Part shown: positions 13,501-23,735 of the stretch, piece after piece
Layout: every line of letters starts with the position of its first letter
Position numbering within the stretch: position 1 is the stretch's first letter
Assembly (NCBI GenBank): GCA_026874595.1
Contig: CM049311.1
Location: 6,175,676 to 6,239,675, forward strand
DNA: 64,000 bases
Direction: 5' to 3'
DNA from: Sipunculus nudus
Taxonomy: Eukaryota > Annelida > Sipuncula > Golfingiida > Sipunculidae
Program-made: the position numbers and the translations under genes
The notes under the pieces: generated by a model
The model's input: only the letters and a program-made list of their open reading frames with translations
Database searches by the model: none
Told to the model about the DNA's origin: nothing

Positions 13501-16500
13501 AACATAGTATCCGCAAAACTCTGTTTTGGCGGATACAATGAGTGAATGAAATAAAGATGAATTATGTTGTTAAGCTTTTTAACCCGTTCATGTTGTATAC
13601 AGACTGATTACACAATGCTACAATATTCATAAAATACGGATGTATTCGTTAAATTATGATTAGATGTGCTTATGAGCACTTTTCGACTCACACACACCAA
13701 ATGTTCGACCATGTGTGTCTACATAAGATAATGCATGACACAGTCCTGGCATTTAAATATTAATCTTGAACACGGGCATGCGATATAAAATAATAATAAT
13801 AATAATAATAATGCTCATAATGATTATAATAATGTAATAATTATATGACATAGAGTAATATCGACTTAATTTACCTGAAACATCTTGGAGTTACCGTAGA
13901 ACAGGTTTTTGCGGTAGTAGCGCTGGGCCTGGATGTTATCCAGATTCACCTCGCCGAAGGTGTGACCCAGACTGGATATGTAGATGATCCTGCAGTCCGG
14001 ACCAGACCTCCGCATCACCGGCAGCAGGTGGAGCAGGATGAGGGAATGGCCCAGGTAGTTCACCTAAAGTAACAAGTAAGTGGTGGGTATATAAATCAGT
14101 TAATGTAATAATACTGAACGCTATGCAAATAAGTGAGACATACTGTATTCAGTTTATCCTGTTAGTGTTTTTGTAAACTTTGTAAAAATAGAGTAGAAAA
14201 ATTAACAGATTTGTAATTGTTTTAAATATTTTCATATATTTATTTCTGTATATAAGCCCTTGCCCGCTACCAACATGCAAAACTTGAGATATAATATAAC
14301 CTGGATAGCTGTGTTCCTACAAACCTAACCGTACAAATTTACATAGAAACAGCAGCCCCTTATCTCCACAGGTTTAATACATGTAGTATTTAATGTTATA
14401 AAAACGTGTAAACACAATTATACAAAATGCGGGGCTTGGTTTATTTATTGGCTAGTTTTTAGGATTGAAAATGCAGTCATATTGGGCCACTTTTCAAAGA
14501 GGTACTTTTTTCTTAGAAAAAGGGAAATTATGAATTCCCGTTGGAAGTGGAACCGCTGGATTTATGTTTTAGGGAGCATAGGCTCAATCTATTCGGCAAA
14601 ACGGTTTTTTTTTACAAGCAGCGTGAGGAAATCAATATTGTGACGTGAGACGTCATCATTAATATATCAGTGCGTTAAGACTGAGTCAGGCAAAGACTGG
14701 CCGAGTCGGTAAGCTTTACTCTCGCTGTATGGCATCATCGAAAACTGAGCGTGACAGTAGCCGACCTCTACTGCAAAATTATATATAAACTAAACAATAA
14801 AGCTTTGCTTTACTTTGTTGTTATTTTGGCAAAGTATAAGAGGAAGTCCTGACCCAGTAACTTCTATCAAGAATGAAATTACTTTTCATGTGTTTTTCCA
14901 TGTACATTATGTCAAGCGTGTGTCTATATATGCGTATTAGCATTAATGCCATAAATATCTGTCAAAATAATAAAAATAACAATGATAATAATAATTGGAG
15001 TATAATCAGCCTGAAAGCCCGCACTTTTAGTACAACAATTAAATAATAAAAGAACAAATACATGAATATGTTATGATCAGAGTTTGTCACTTACCTGGAA
15101 CTGTTTCTCGTAACCATCTGCTGTGATTTCTACAAAATAAAAACAGAGTAAAAATAACAGTATGATAATGTATTAGCATCTTTTAAAATGTAAATATAAA
15201 AGCTAATTGCATGACTGTCTTCACAACCATTCCATGCAGTAACAGAAATACAAAAATGCAACCACATCTACTCTGGAATATCATCATAATGAAGATTTAA
15301 ATGATTACAATACGTGTCATGTATATAGGTGAGTCAATATATTTGCACTTCTGTATTCTCTCTTAAGGTATTCATATCTCAATAACTGAACATTAGCAGG
15401 GATGGATATGCCTTATAATAACAAAACTCTTTATTTATATCATGAATATATTATTTTCCAGTAAGAGATACAAAGTTAGTATATTTTTTACTTCAGTACC
15501 TTTGGGAATAAAAGCGATGCCGGCGTTACAGACCATGACGTTGAGGGGGTAACCTTTAGCTTTATAGGCTTCGATGAAGTGGACTGTGGACTCCATGGAC
15601 CCCAGGTCCAGAGACATAAACTCCACGTTGGGCTTCACGGCTTCCTTTATTACCTTACTGTGGATCGTCTCGTACTCTTCCTGCATCTTCTGTATGGCCT
15701 GGAGAGGAAAACGTATTACGTATTTTTATGACGTATTTTGTAAGATATATATTATACTGAACTATTTCACAGTGGGCACTATGTTTTATATTAGTTGATA
15801 ATGTAATGCTATATAACAGTAGGACGAAATACAGGCCCAAATAGAGAAATGAAGAAACACAGTAGCAGAGTGGAAAAGTCTGGAGTACGTGTGTTCCATA
15901 AAAAGGATTAAATCCAGTTCCCACTTGGACGAACTTGATGCCACATCACCCTGATCTGACAGCGTAGAGTGAGTCTTATGGAAGTCGCGGGGTGTCGTAG
16001 ATCTTGTCTTAATCACTCGGCAGTAAGTCTTAACATAAGCTTTGTGTTGCTAATTTCAAAATGTTAAAACATTGTGCATTTTCGTCTAATTTCGGAGAGA
16101 GGTCGTAACAGTATATTGGCAAGACATGCAAATGTTCATATGATTAGTGAGGTGGATTTGTGTCAGGAATGACCATGAATGGCCAAAGCCTTGACATGAC
16201 TTTCTTTCAACTGCAGCAAGAATCGCTCATGCCGGAACCACGATCACTATAGACAAATATATTTTTATATTTTACCTCGTTTGCTCTCTGTTCATTCCGG
16301 CAAGCGATGATGACTCGAGCTCCCATCAGACCCAGGTGCTTGGCGGTCTCATACCCCAAACCTTTCAAATTAAGTTCACAAACATTACGTTACTTTTATA
16401 AAAATTGTATGGTCAAATATACTTTGTATTATTATTTGAATATAAATTATTTTATTTTAGAGCTGTTCAAGCTCACAATTTGTATTTTCACATAACGTAA

Positions 16501-16563
16501 TGTTAAACCAGTGTTGAAAAAGTACAAAATTGTAAAAAAGCAAACCTAAAATAAAATGCTGTA

Positions 16564-16599
<36 letters not shown>

Positions 16600-16746
16600 T
16601 ATTATTATTATTATTATTATTATAATAAATATGATTATTATTATTAGTAGTAGTATAGAAGAATTAGGATTATAAAAATACTGATTAACAAAAAACTGAA
16701 ATAAAAGCAAATAATTCTAAATTATAATGGTTAAAAATTATGAATA

Positions 16747-16784
<38 letters not shown>

Positions 16785-17309
16785 TGTAATAATAACCATG
16801 AATGTGTAATTTTAAAAAAGATAATTATTTATTTTAAGAGGATGAAGAGACTGGCATTGAATGATGGCATCACAGTGTGAAATATTTAAAATAAGACTCC
16901 CGGGCACTCCGACAACTAAAGGTGTGACCGGATCCCAGTTTCCCGGGAACGGTATCGTCCAAGTATGTGTTAAGGTATGAACCAAATACATTCGACTTTG
17001 AACACTGCGGGACGGTCGGTGTGGACAGAACAGAGGGGACTGGTTGATGATTAATCCGACATTGTAAATAAAGAGAGTAATCACCACCACAATACATAAG
17101 TCTGATTTAACAAATATATTTCCCGTCGTTATCACATGTTTACCAACACCGCTTAACACGTGCATAGAAAACTAACCACTCTTCGCCCTACCAGCAAAGA
17201 AATTGTACCACTTTTTGAGTAATTTTGAGCTACCTGTGTTTCCGCCTGTGACAAGAACTGTAAACTCGGGGTCCAAACGGACCAAAGGCACGGACAGATT
17301 CTTCCCCAT
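10531..17309 (-). CDS. Short-chain dehydrogenase/reductase (SDR), retinol-dehydrogenase/DHRSX-like, complete, 8 exons, 322 aa
   Basis: Exons: 17309-17234, 16361-16276, 15698-15500, 15129-15095, 14063-13875, 11661-11511, 11076-10950, 10636-10531. All have GT-AG borders and compatible phases; the 969-nt CDS ends in TAA at 10533-10531. Motifs in order: TGGNTGLG (21-28, NAD(P)-binding glycine motif), CNAG (111-114), the Asn of VNYLGH (134), the catalytic Ser in YISSLG (162/163), YGNSK (188-192, the YxxxK catalytic pair) and HPG (217-219) followed by a conserved Thr. The full Asn-Ser-Tyr-Lys tetrad is therefore present and the enzyme should be active as an NAD(P)-dependent carbonyl/alcohol oxidoreductase. 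Length is normal for classical-to-intermediate SDRs. The C-terminal tail beyond the fold (about residues 275-322) is Lys/Leu-rich and lacks an obvious membrane anchor. There is a tandem paralogue downstream. Substrate is not inferable. Confidence 0.92.
11698..11895. mobile_element. Short GGATCC-ended repeat with internal G and C runs
   Basis: Starts near GCGGATCC followed by a 19-base G run (11708-11726) and ends with a C run then GGATCCGCCCC. The two halves are roughly inverted, like a small fold-back relative of the element at 4418-4804. Lies in an SDR intron. Confidence 0.4.
12190..13330. repeat. About 278-bp tandem repeat array carrying the palindrome AGGTGGCGCCACCT
   Basis: Landmarks recur every 278-280 bp: the AGGTGGCGCCACCT-type palindrome (12267, 12503, 12781, 13059, with one or two changes) and a second box GGTTGCAGGTGGCGCCAC (12651 variant, 12925, 13204). 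Each unit also has the strings TATGAGCTTGGATGTCTGC and GGCAGACAAACAGA. About four diverged copies fill intron 5 of the complete SDR gene. Related but shorter sequence recurs at 28380-28830. Confidence 0.8.
13875..14063 (-). CDS. Exon 5 of the complete SDR gene: catalytic exon
   Basis: This 189-bp exon is in phase 0 at both ends and encodes residues 133-195. It holds three of the four catalytic residues: Asn134 in VNYLGH, the Ser in IIYISSLG, and the Tyr188/Lys192 pair in YGNSK. The matching exon of the partial neighbour is not in the window, so whether that paralogue is catalytically intact cannot be judged. Confidence 0.92.
14064..17233. other. Introns 1-4 of the complete SDR gene
   Basis: Besides the exons listed for the gene and the AAT/ATT blocks, these four introns (14064-15094, 15130-15499, 15699-16275, 16362-17233) show only AT-rich sequence. 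Confidence 0.6.
16564..16640. repeat. (AAT)n joined head-on to (ATT)n
   Basis: About 12 AAT units switch to about 7 ATT units at 16599, so the block is self-complementary and could extrude a cruciform. A further AAT run lies at 16748-16784. Both are in intron 1 of the complete SDR gene. Confidence 0.9.
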
Positions 17310-17864
17310 GAGCGCTGCAGATTTCAGGCACAGCTTCCTAATTTCCGCAGTCTCCTATTTCTTTTCTTCTGGTGCTTCTTGCCCTGCTGCGCTGAAGACG
17401 GTTGGTTTTAGCGTCACACCAGTACCGTCAAAGTGCGCGCAGATATACGGTGTCTTTGAAGTCAGTGTATGGTGTCAGGGTTCAGTCCGGTGTTTCATAT
17501 TGTGAACGTCCATCAAGTGATAAGTCTTGTTGCTGACATGGTATTGTCTTGTTACCCAGGCTCCTATTTATCTCTGTAATATATGATCTGAAGTCTGATC
17601 TTTGTCAGTTTGCATCATTAATTTAAATTACGCCTCTTTAATCTGGAATGATATATAAAAAAGTACACAAACATAAATATGGTATAGATTAAAATATCTT
17701 CGACAAATTGCACATATTTCCAATTATTACCCTTGATATGGATATTTAAATAAACAAATTACGTAACTTTTTTTTTTAAATCTACATAAGCCATACAAAT
17801 GAACATAATAGTCATCTGGATTTAGCATAAGGCAAGATAAATTGTATATTATGATTTTTATGAT

Positions 17865-17878
17865 TATGCTTATTATTA

Positions 17879-17944
<66 letters not shown>

Positions 17945-18071
17945 TTATTATTATTACCATTTCTATTAAAATTATATTATTACCATCATTATCATCATTA
18001 ATATCATCATTAATACTATACTCTTACTTTCTCCATTACCATTTCAAGTACTACAAATAGTGTTAACTAGC

Positions 18072-18115
<44 letters not shown>
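17865..18115. repeat. (ATT)n microsatellites
   Basis: Two long ATT runs, 17865-17957 and 18072-18115, separated by ATT/ATC-rich sequence, upstream of the complete SDR gene. Confidence 0.95.
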
Positions 18116-19296
18116 TTCTGCAGGATCATCTTCAATTTTCACCATCATCATTATCATCATTACCATTAGTGCCCGTTGTAAATGTGCATTTGTTAAGCAA
18201 TAAGTAACCATTTTATATTTTGTGAAATATTAAGTATAAGTAAAATATTTGTTATTTCTGAGGTGTCCGTACTATGTAAACAATTAGGAGTAAGCCCGCT
18301 CGGTACAACGTACATGGCCCAACATAATATTTACACGGTACATATATGAACGGGCCCGAGACCCTCCCATGTAGCGCTCTTCTCATGACACACAGACTTG
18401 CGGTTGCTTACTTTATACGGTGTCACTATTGCCGGCAGATCAGTTCAAGCTGTGCTAGAATATTCATAACTACACAACAGTTAGACGGAACTCGGCCGTT
18501 AATCTGTTTAGTATGTCGTTCACTGAGCAAGGCATATTTTTTACTTGTTATTTGTTCTTGGATCAAAACCGGATCATAACATTTGTCTCAGTACACGTCA
18601 TAATGATAACTTCACTACACTTGAAGGATATAAACATTCGTGAGAGGAGTAGGGGAGGTCCGTCCGAGAAAATGGAGCTCGTTCCCGTGAGTGTCTCGTT
18701 TTTACACAGGTATCAGTTCTGTTTTGACACTTTGTAATGATCAGGTTCTCTACTAGAGTATTAGGATTATTCCTATCAGTGTCTGCATAAATTGTCATCC
18801 ATCGTATGAAAACATTTCTATCGTATAAAACTTCTCAAACTTTGAACATTTTCTCACCTGGGTAACCTAAAATTATACAAAAATCTTGCATAAGTACCTT
18901 GATAAAATACATAAAGTCCTGATCCCAGAAAAATAACGATATGTTGCAGTGACATACTACAACGCAACGCTTATACACTGCAGTCATCTCCTTCGCTTTA
19001 ACTGCTTGTTTTTTATAGCAAGATTGCCCGGGTTTCACCAACAGGGCTGGCAGAGGGCAAAGAATTGTTATAAGAAAATGAGAGTGGAATATCGCATTAT
19101 GCTTCCAACCCGAAGTTTAAAAACCCTCGACACCCTGCCCTCTATGGTTTGCGATACCACGCTCTCATCAGTCTAATTACAATTTTTGGCCCTTTACCTG
19201 CCCCGGTGATGAAATGACCAAAAACTCGTTATACAAAACAGCGGTTAAAGCGAATGAAATCTGAAACGGCTACGGTTTGAGGAGTGCAATGGCAGG

Positions 19297-20858
19297 TGTT
19301 ACAACCCATAATGTAATAACCGGCCCATAATGTAATAACGGCCCATATTGTAATAAAAACGACCCATAATGTAATAATCATACCCTGCCCATATTGTAAT
19401 AAAACTGGCCCATACTGTAATAACGGCCCATAATGTAATAAAAAACGGCCCATATTGTAATAACGGCCCATATTGTAATAAAAACGACCCATATTGTATT
19501 AATGATACCCTACCCATATTGTACTAAAACGGGAAGTGGGAAAAACGAACCATATTGTAATAACATATTTATATTGTAATAACATATGTTTAAGCTCAAG
19601 AATGACAGGGCACACGCTTAGTGTCATTTACATAATATCCTGCCCCCTCCCATACCCTCTCCATGAACCTGTTACTAACCTTAATGAAACCATGGTTCAC
19701 AACTGAATAAAAAAAATCATATTTTCATACACTAAAATATAACGTATAATAATAATAATAATTATTATTATTATTATTATTTTAATAATAAAAATAATAT
19801 ATATATACATATATATACACGTATATATAACAGTTTTCATAGTACCCATGTATGCATATTAGCGCCCCCCCCCCCCTACAACTTTCGAATTTCTAGATCC
19901 GCCACTAATCATGGCCCCCTGCCCTCCCTCAAACCTCTCCCTGCTCTGCGCCCTATGCTCTACCTCTAGAACACAGAAACCGGCATTTTCAAATTGTTGT
20001 TTTGTTGTTTGGGATAATTATTTTTTTAAAAATTAAATTGTAAACTCTTGAATCGCACGAATGACGCGTCCAGGTTTTAACTTCAAATATATGCGTTTAA
20101 AGCTCTTTATTTATGCGACGTGTTATACATGCTAACCTTAGACATCTTAATCAATACATATATAGGCACCAAAAAATTGCAGCAGTACCTCCATTTATAA
20201 TTTCCAAATCTCGGGAGGTTTCGAGAGATCATATAAAATATTCTCTATGATACATTGAGCAAAACCACTGAAATTTAAACTTTCATTGATATTTTTCAAA
20301 GAATTAAAATACATTAAAATGTATCGATAATGAGAGTTTTGTATATTTTATCTGTTAAATTGACAAAATATTTACATTTTGGCGATACACACATATATAT
20401 ATATATACATATATATATATCATCTTGTTTAAATACTTTATCACCCTATTTAAACACTGATTCAACAAAAGGATAATCATGAATCATGGCCATATTTCGC
20501 TCATATTAGCTTGGTCACCGTTTTAAACAAATAGTCATTATGTAATCCAGTGGTTTTTCATACGTGTATGTTCACTTACACATTCGTGTCACGAGAAGTC
20601 AATATTTGAATTGTCTAAGTTAATTTGCATGAACTTTGATTTATAAAATTATTGGCCGTTTTACCCACCTTCGATTTTATTACAATATGGGCCGTTTTAC
20701 CCACTTGCGATTTTATTACAATATGGGCAGGGTATAGTTATTACAATATGGGCCGTTTTTTATTACATTATGGGCTATTATTACATTATGGGTCGTTTTT
20801 ATTACAATATGGGCCGTTATTACATTATGGGCCAGTTATTACATTATGGGTCGTAACA
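19297..20858. mobile_element. Fold-back element, 1562 bp, long inverted arms of short sub-repeats, possible 5-bp target duplication
   Basis: The left arm (19297 to about 19560) and right arm (about 20650-20858) are inverted copies that stay collinear for at least 80 bp and contain 8-12 copies of GGCCCATATTGTAATAA-like 17-mers. The outermost bases are TGTTACAACCCATAATGTAA on the left and TGTTACGACCCATAATGTAA read inward from the right. Each outer end is flanked by GCAGG (19292-19296 and 20859-20863). The 1.1-kb centre has microsatellites and no ORF of note. No known superfamily was recognised. Confidence 0.7.
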
Positions 20859-21418
20859 GCAGGCATGTGGAAACTGCGCGAACGATCCTTCGGGTTACGC
20901 AAATGGAAACTGGCGCGAACGAATCTCCGTTCGCGTAATTTTTCTTTTGAAGAAATAGGTGTTTGTTCAATCTCTTATAAAAAGTGAAGCGAAGTTACTT
21001 TCCGGGAATGATCAGTCGCTTAAAATAATTTAAGTTGGCGATCAGGCAGGTTTACCTTTTTAGGCTAAAATGAGGGCCGGCCATTCATTCGCTCTCAAAA
21101 ACTGCGAAATGACACCGTTGATCCATGATGATGTACACACGCATTAAGTTGGGAAATTAAAGTGATCATAAAATCGGTATATTTGTTTAAAATAAAAATG
21201 TACATCGGCAATCCGCCGGTGTCAAATTTGACATCGCAGTTATGAATTAACTCTCATCATTTACCGCCAAAAATCATCTCCAAAATTTTATGATCAACAC
21301 GTGTTACCGCCAAATTTGCGTTGAACTGTTCGTTAAATGACCGGCCAACGTTCATTTTAAATCGTTCCTTTCTACTCCTGCCAGCACCCGAGCGCTTGTT
21401 CAGGTGACAGAACAAATA

Positions 21419-21456
21419 CGGGTACATATGTACCCGAATAGGTAACCACGGTTACC
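21419..21456. repeat. Two adjacent perfect palindromes
   Basis: CGGGTACATATGTACCCG (21419-21436) is a perfect 18-bp palindrome. Four bases later GGTAACC-AC-GGTTACC (21441-21456) is a perfect 7-bp inverted pair. Both are in the CpG-richer intergenic stretch about 1 kb before the candidate start of the PLCXD-like gene, so they could be protein-binding sites; this is inference. Confidence 0.85.
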
Positions 21457-22334
21457 AGCAGTGACGAAACGTCATGTCATTAGCTCATTTCAACTCATTT
21501 GCATAGCCGAAGATGGCACTCTCTTCCAAATATTGCCGACTAGCGACCGTGCAATCAAGCGGGCCATTAATGAGGCCTTACGGAAAATGCAAATTTTCGG
21601 GGCTTAGGGCAAATTTGAACGACCTCAAATCAGTCCTCAGACGGGTTCCGGCGGCTTATTTCTCCAGTGGAACACTTGAACATTATATTTATCCGCTTTC
21701 TATTAATTATAAATCCCTCATATAAAAAGTTGTTGCGCAGAACTACGTTCTCAACTGACGAACCCGCTCATGCATATGACCGTCCTCAAACCATTTTTGC
21801 GGGTATATGTGAACATCGGTTCTTGATGCAGATGTACCGTGATCGATGTCATATCGCACATTTCTCCAAATAAATCGTGAATTTTAAACGTTTCAGCAAA
21901 GGATGAAAGAGTCCTAAAGATTTATGCTTGAAATATTTAAATAATTTAACATTTTTCAAAAATTGTGCAACACTAAAAAAAGTTTATCACTATCTAAATA
22001 ATTTTATATCATCAATCACTTCTGTCAGTGTGATGACAAGTTTTTTTTTCCAAGTGAAGGCCATATGTATACGTATAAAGATTTTTTTAATGGGTGAGTT
22101 TTTTACAAATGAACAGGGAACCGAAAAACGTTCACATTGTAATTTAATTGTCAGGGTGCCTAAAATATAGTCTGTTTAACCACAGGCGCTTGAATTGCTT
22201 TTTGTGTAGATTTCAGTTATTTTTGTTACTTTTCTGGGTCATTTCCTCATCTGATATTTTCCTGGCGTTTTCGCACTATATGGCCCGGCAGCCATGGCAC
22301 ATCGGTTTCAGGCTAAATTTAAAGTACATGCGTG

Positions 22335-22359
22335 ATTGGCTGAACCATTGTTACGTCAG
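22335..22359 (+). promoter_or_regulatory. Candidate promoter of the PLCXD-like gene (CCAAT box plus CRE-like site)
   Basis: ATTGG at 22335-22339 and TTACGTCAG at 22351-22359 (the reverse of a TGACGTAA CRE-type site) lie about 70-90 bp before the candidate first exon. There is no TATA box in the expected place. The stretch is less AT-rich than its surroundings. This is motif matching only. Confidence 0.3.
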
Positions 22360-22426
22360 CGGTGTCACCATCTGAAGACTACAGTAGAAGACATATCAAT
22401 CAATCAAAAGCGTGTCCTCGGTTGCT

Positions 22427-22485
22427 ATGCCATGGCTGTCGGACCTAACGACAGGGGCTTCTTGCCTGCCTATCTCAAATATAAG
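22427..22485 (+). CDS. Candidate 5' coding exon of the PLCXD-like gene
   Basis: An open segment starts at ATG 22427 (ATGCCATGG) and ends at an AAG|GTAAAT donor in phase 2. The first certain exon begins at 26042 after a CAG acceptor and needs a phase-2 partner to read into its frame, which this segment supplies. The join would add 26 residues before the internal Met at 26061. A CCAAT-box match and a CRE-like TTACGTCA lie just upstream. The ATG five bases on (22432) has the better Kozak context but reads another frame. The exon is inferred only from phase and signals; no protein similarity was recognised in it. It could equally be untranslated leader. Confidence 0.35.
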
Positions 22486-23666
22486 GTAAATAATAAAGAG
22501 ATGGTCCGTATATAGTGTGAAATTCTTTAGGAAAATGCCAGATAAGTAATGGTAAACCATTTTGACAAGGTATTCTTTTTTCGTTATGTATGCCCTTTGT
22601 TAAAACAGCACTTCATCCATGGGTGTTCTATATGATTTTATTTTTTCCTTTAACAACTAAGCATTATGATCAGTAAAGGAAAAACTGAATATCATAAACT
22701 TTGCAATAAAATAATATGAAATTCTTAGAAGTGTATTAGGGCCTAAGTTTCTTTTTAATTTACCACACCTGCCAGCTGATTTGTTGATGTTTATAGACTT
22801 TATGGTTAACATAATACAACATCAATTACCTTCTGCAAATGTTCCTTTTACTGGTGAATGCTAATTAGGATATACAAATAAAGGTTTCATTTTATGTCCT
22901 TTTTTAAAAATTTTCTGAAATGAGAAACGCAAAACCAGTGGGTTACGCGGTTTAGTTTTTGCGTAACCCGTTTTGGGGTTACGCAAAATTTCTAATTTCC
23001 ACATGCATGAATGGTGGCAAATTACATCATAATGTTAAGTACAGTCCAGCTGTGACACTCTAGCGCCATCTGTACACCAATAATGGAACATCTGTCTGTG
23101 TATATCGATGTATAAACCCACTATCAGTGAGCTCTTATCATATACAAGTCCAGAATTAAAAGATGTAATGTGTCAAGAGCAAATATTGATATATGATGTA
23201 ACGACATTTTTATCATTGCTGAAGCTCATCTCGCCCCCGTCATAGACATAATCTGCCAAATTTGTCTGTAGATCAGGGTGCCCTTTAATGGAGAGAACAA
23301 CCATACGGTTTAGAAGCATTGTTTACATATTAGAGTTGATCAAAATAAAGATATGGTCGTTTTCCTTTATACGTCTCTAAACACTTACGATTATCAATAA
23401 AGAGATAACGGCCAGGCCTGAAATCTGATGGGGAAAAATGAGGTCTTTTGGAGGTTTTGATCTATACTCAAAGTAATATATTGATTAATTCAGAAGGGAA
23501 TATGCTGTTTATATATACTAAGTCGTGTTCGCCTTGGTTATTAAATTGTTGAATATGTTTAAGTATAAAGGGGCTAACTTGTTTAATGTGAGTACTTCAT
23601 GTTGGGTGGAGGTAATGAAGATAATATATAAAAAATAAAAAAAAAGTAATCTAAAAGTAAATATAT

Positions 23667-23735
<69 letters not shown>

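Larger units (their letters stand above)
17310..22334. other. Intergenic region between the SDR and PLCXD-like genes (divergent promoters)
   Basis: The two genes point away from each other. The region has ATT microsatellites, the fold-back element and a CpG-richer stretch (20900-21850). An open frame with a good ATG at 21513 (ending 21725) lies in the latter; it has no recognisable similarity. Confidence 0.55.
20862..23008. repeat. Inverted pair of CATGTGGAAA...GGGTTACGCAAA repeats
   Basis: CATGTGGAAA followed within about 30 bp by GGGTTACGCAAA occurs at 20864-20903 on the plus strand, and the same pair is read on the minus strand at 23006-22976. An extra inverted GGGTTACGC/GCGTAACCC pair lies at 22940-22969. 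This may be a second small element family abutting the fold-back element. The stretch between is mostly unique, with a CpG-richer zone at 20900-21850. Confidence 0.45.

Noticed and set aside
19229-20987. Frames translating as repeated MGRFYYNMGRY-type peptides
   Set aside because: They are translations of the 17-bp sub-repeats of the fold-back element, present on both strands, not protein genes.
21513-21725. Open frame with AAGATGG start in a CpG-richer stretch, Arg/Ser-rich like a mitochondrial leader
   Set aside because: No recognisable domain, no clear splice donor, and no partner exon downstream. Kept only as a note under the intergenic region.
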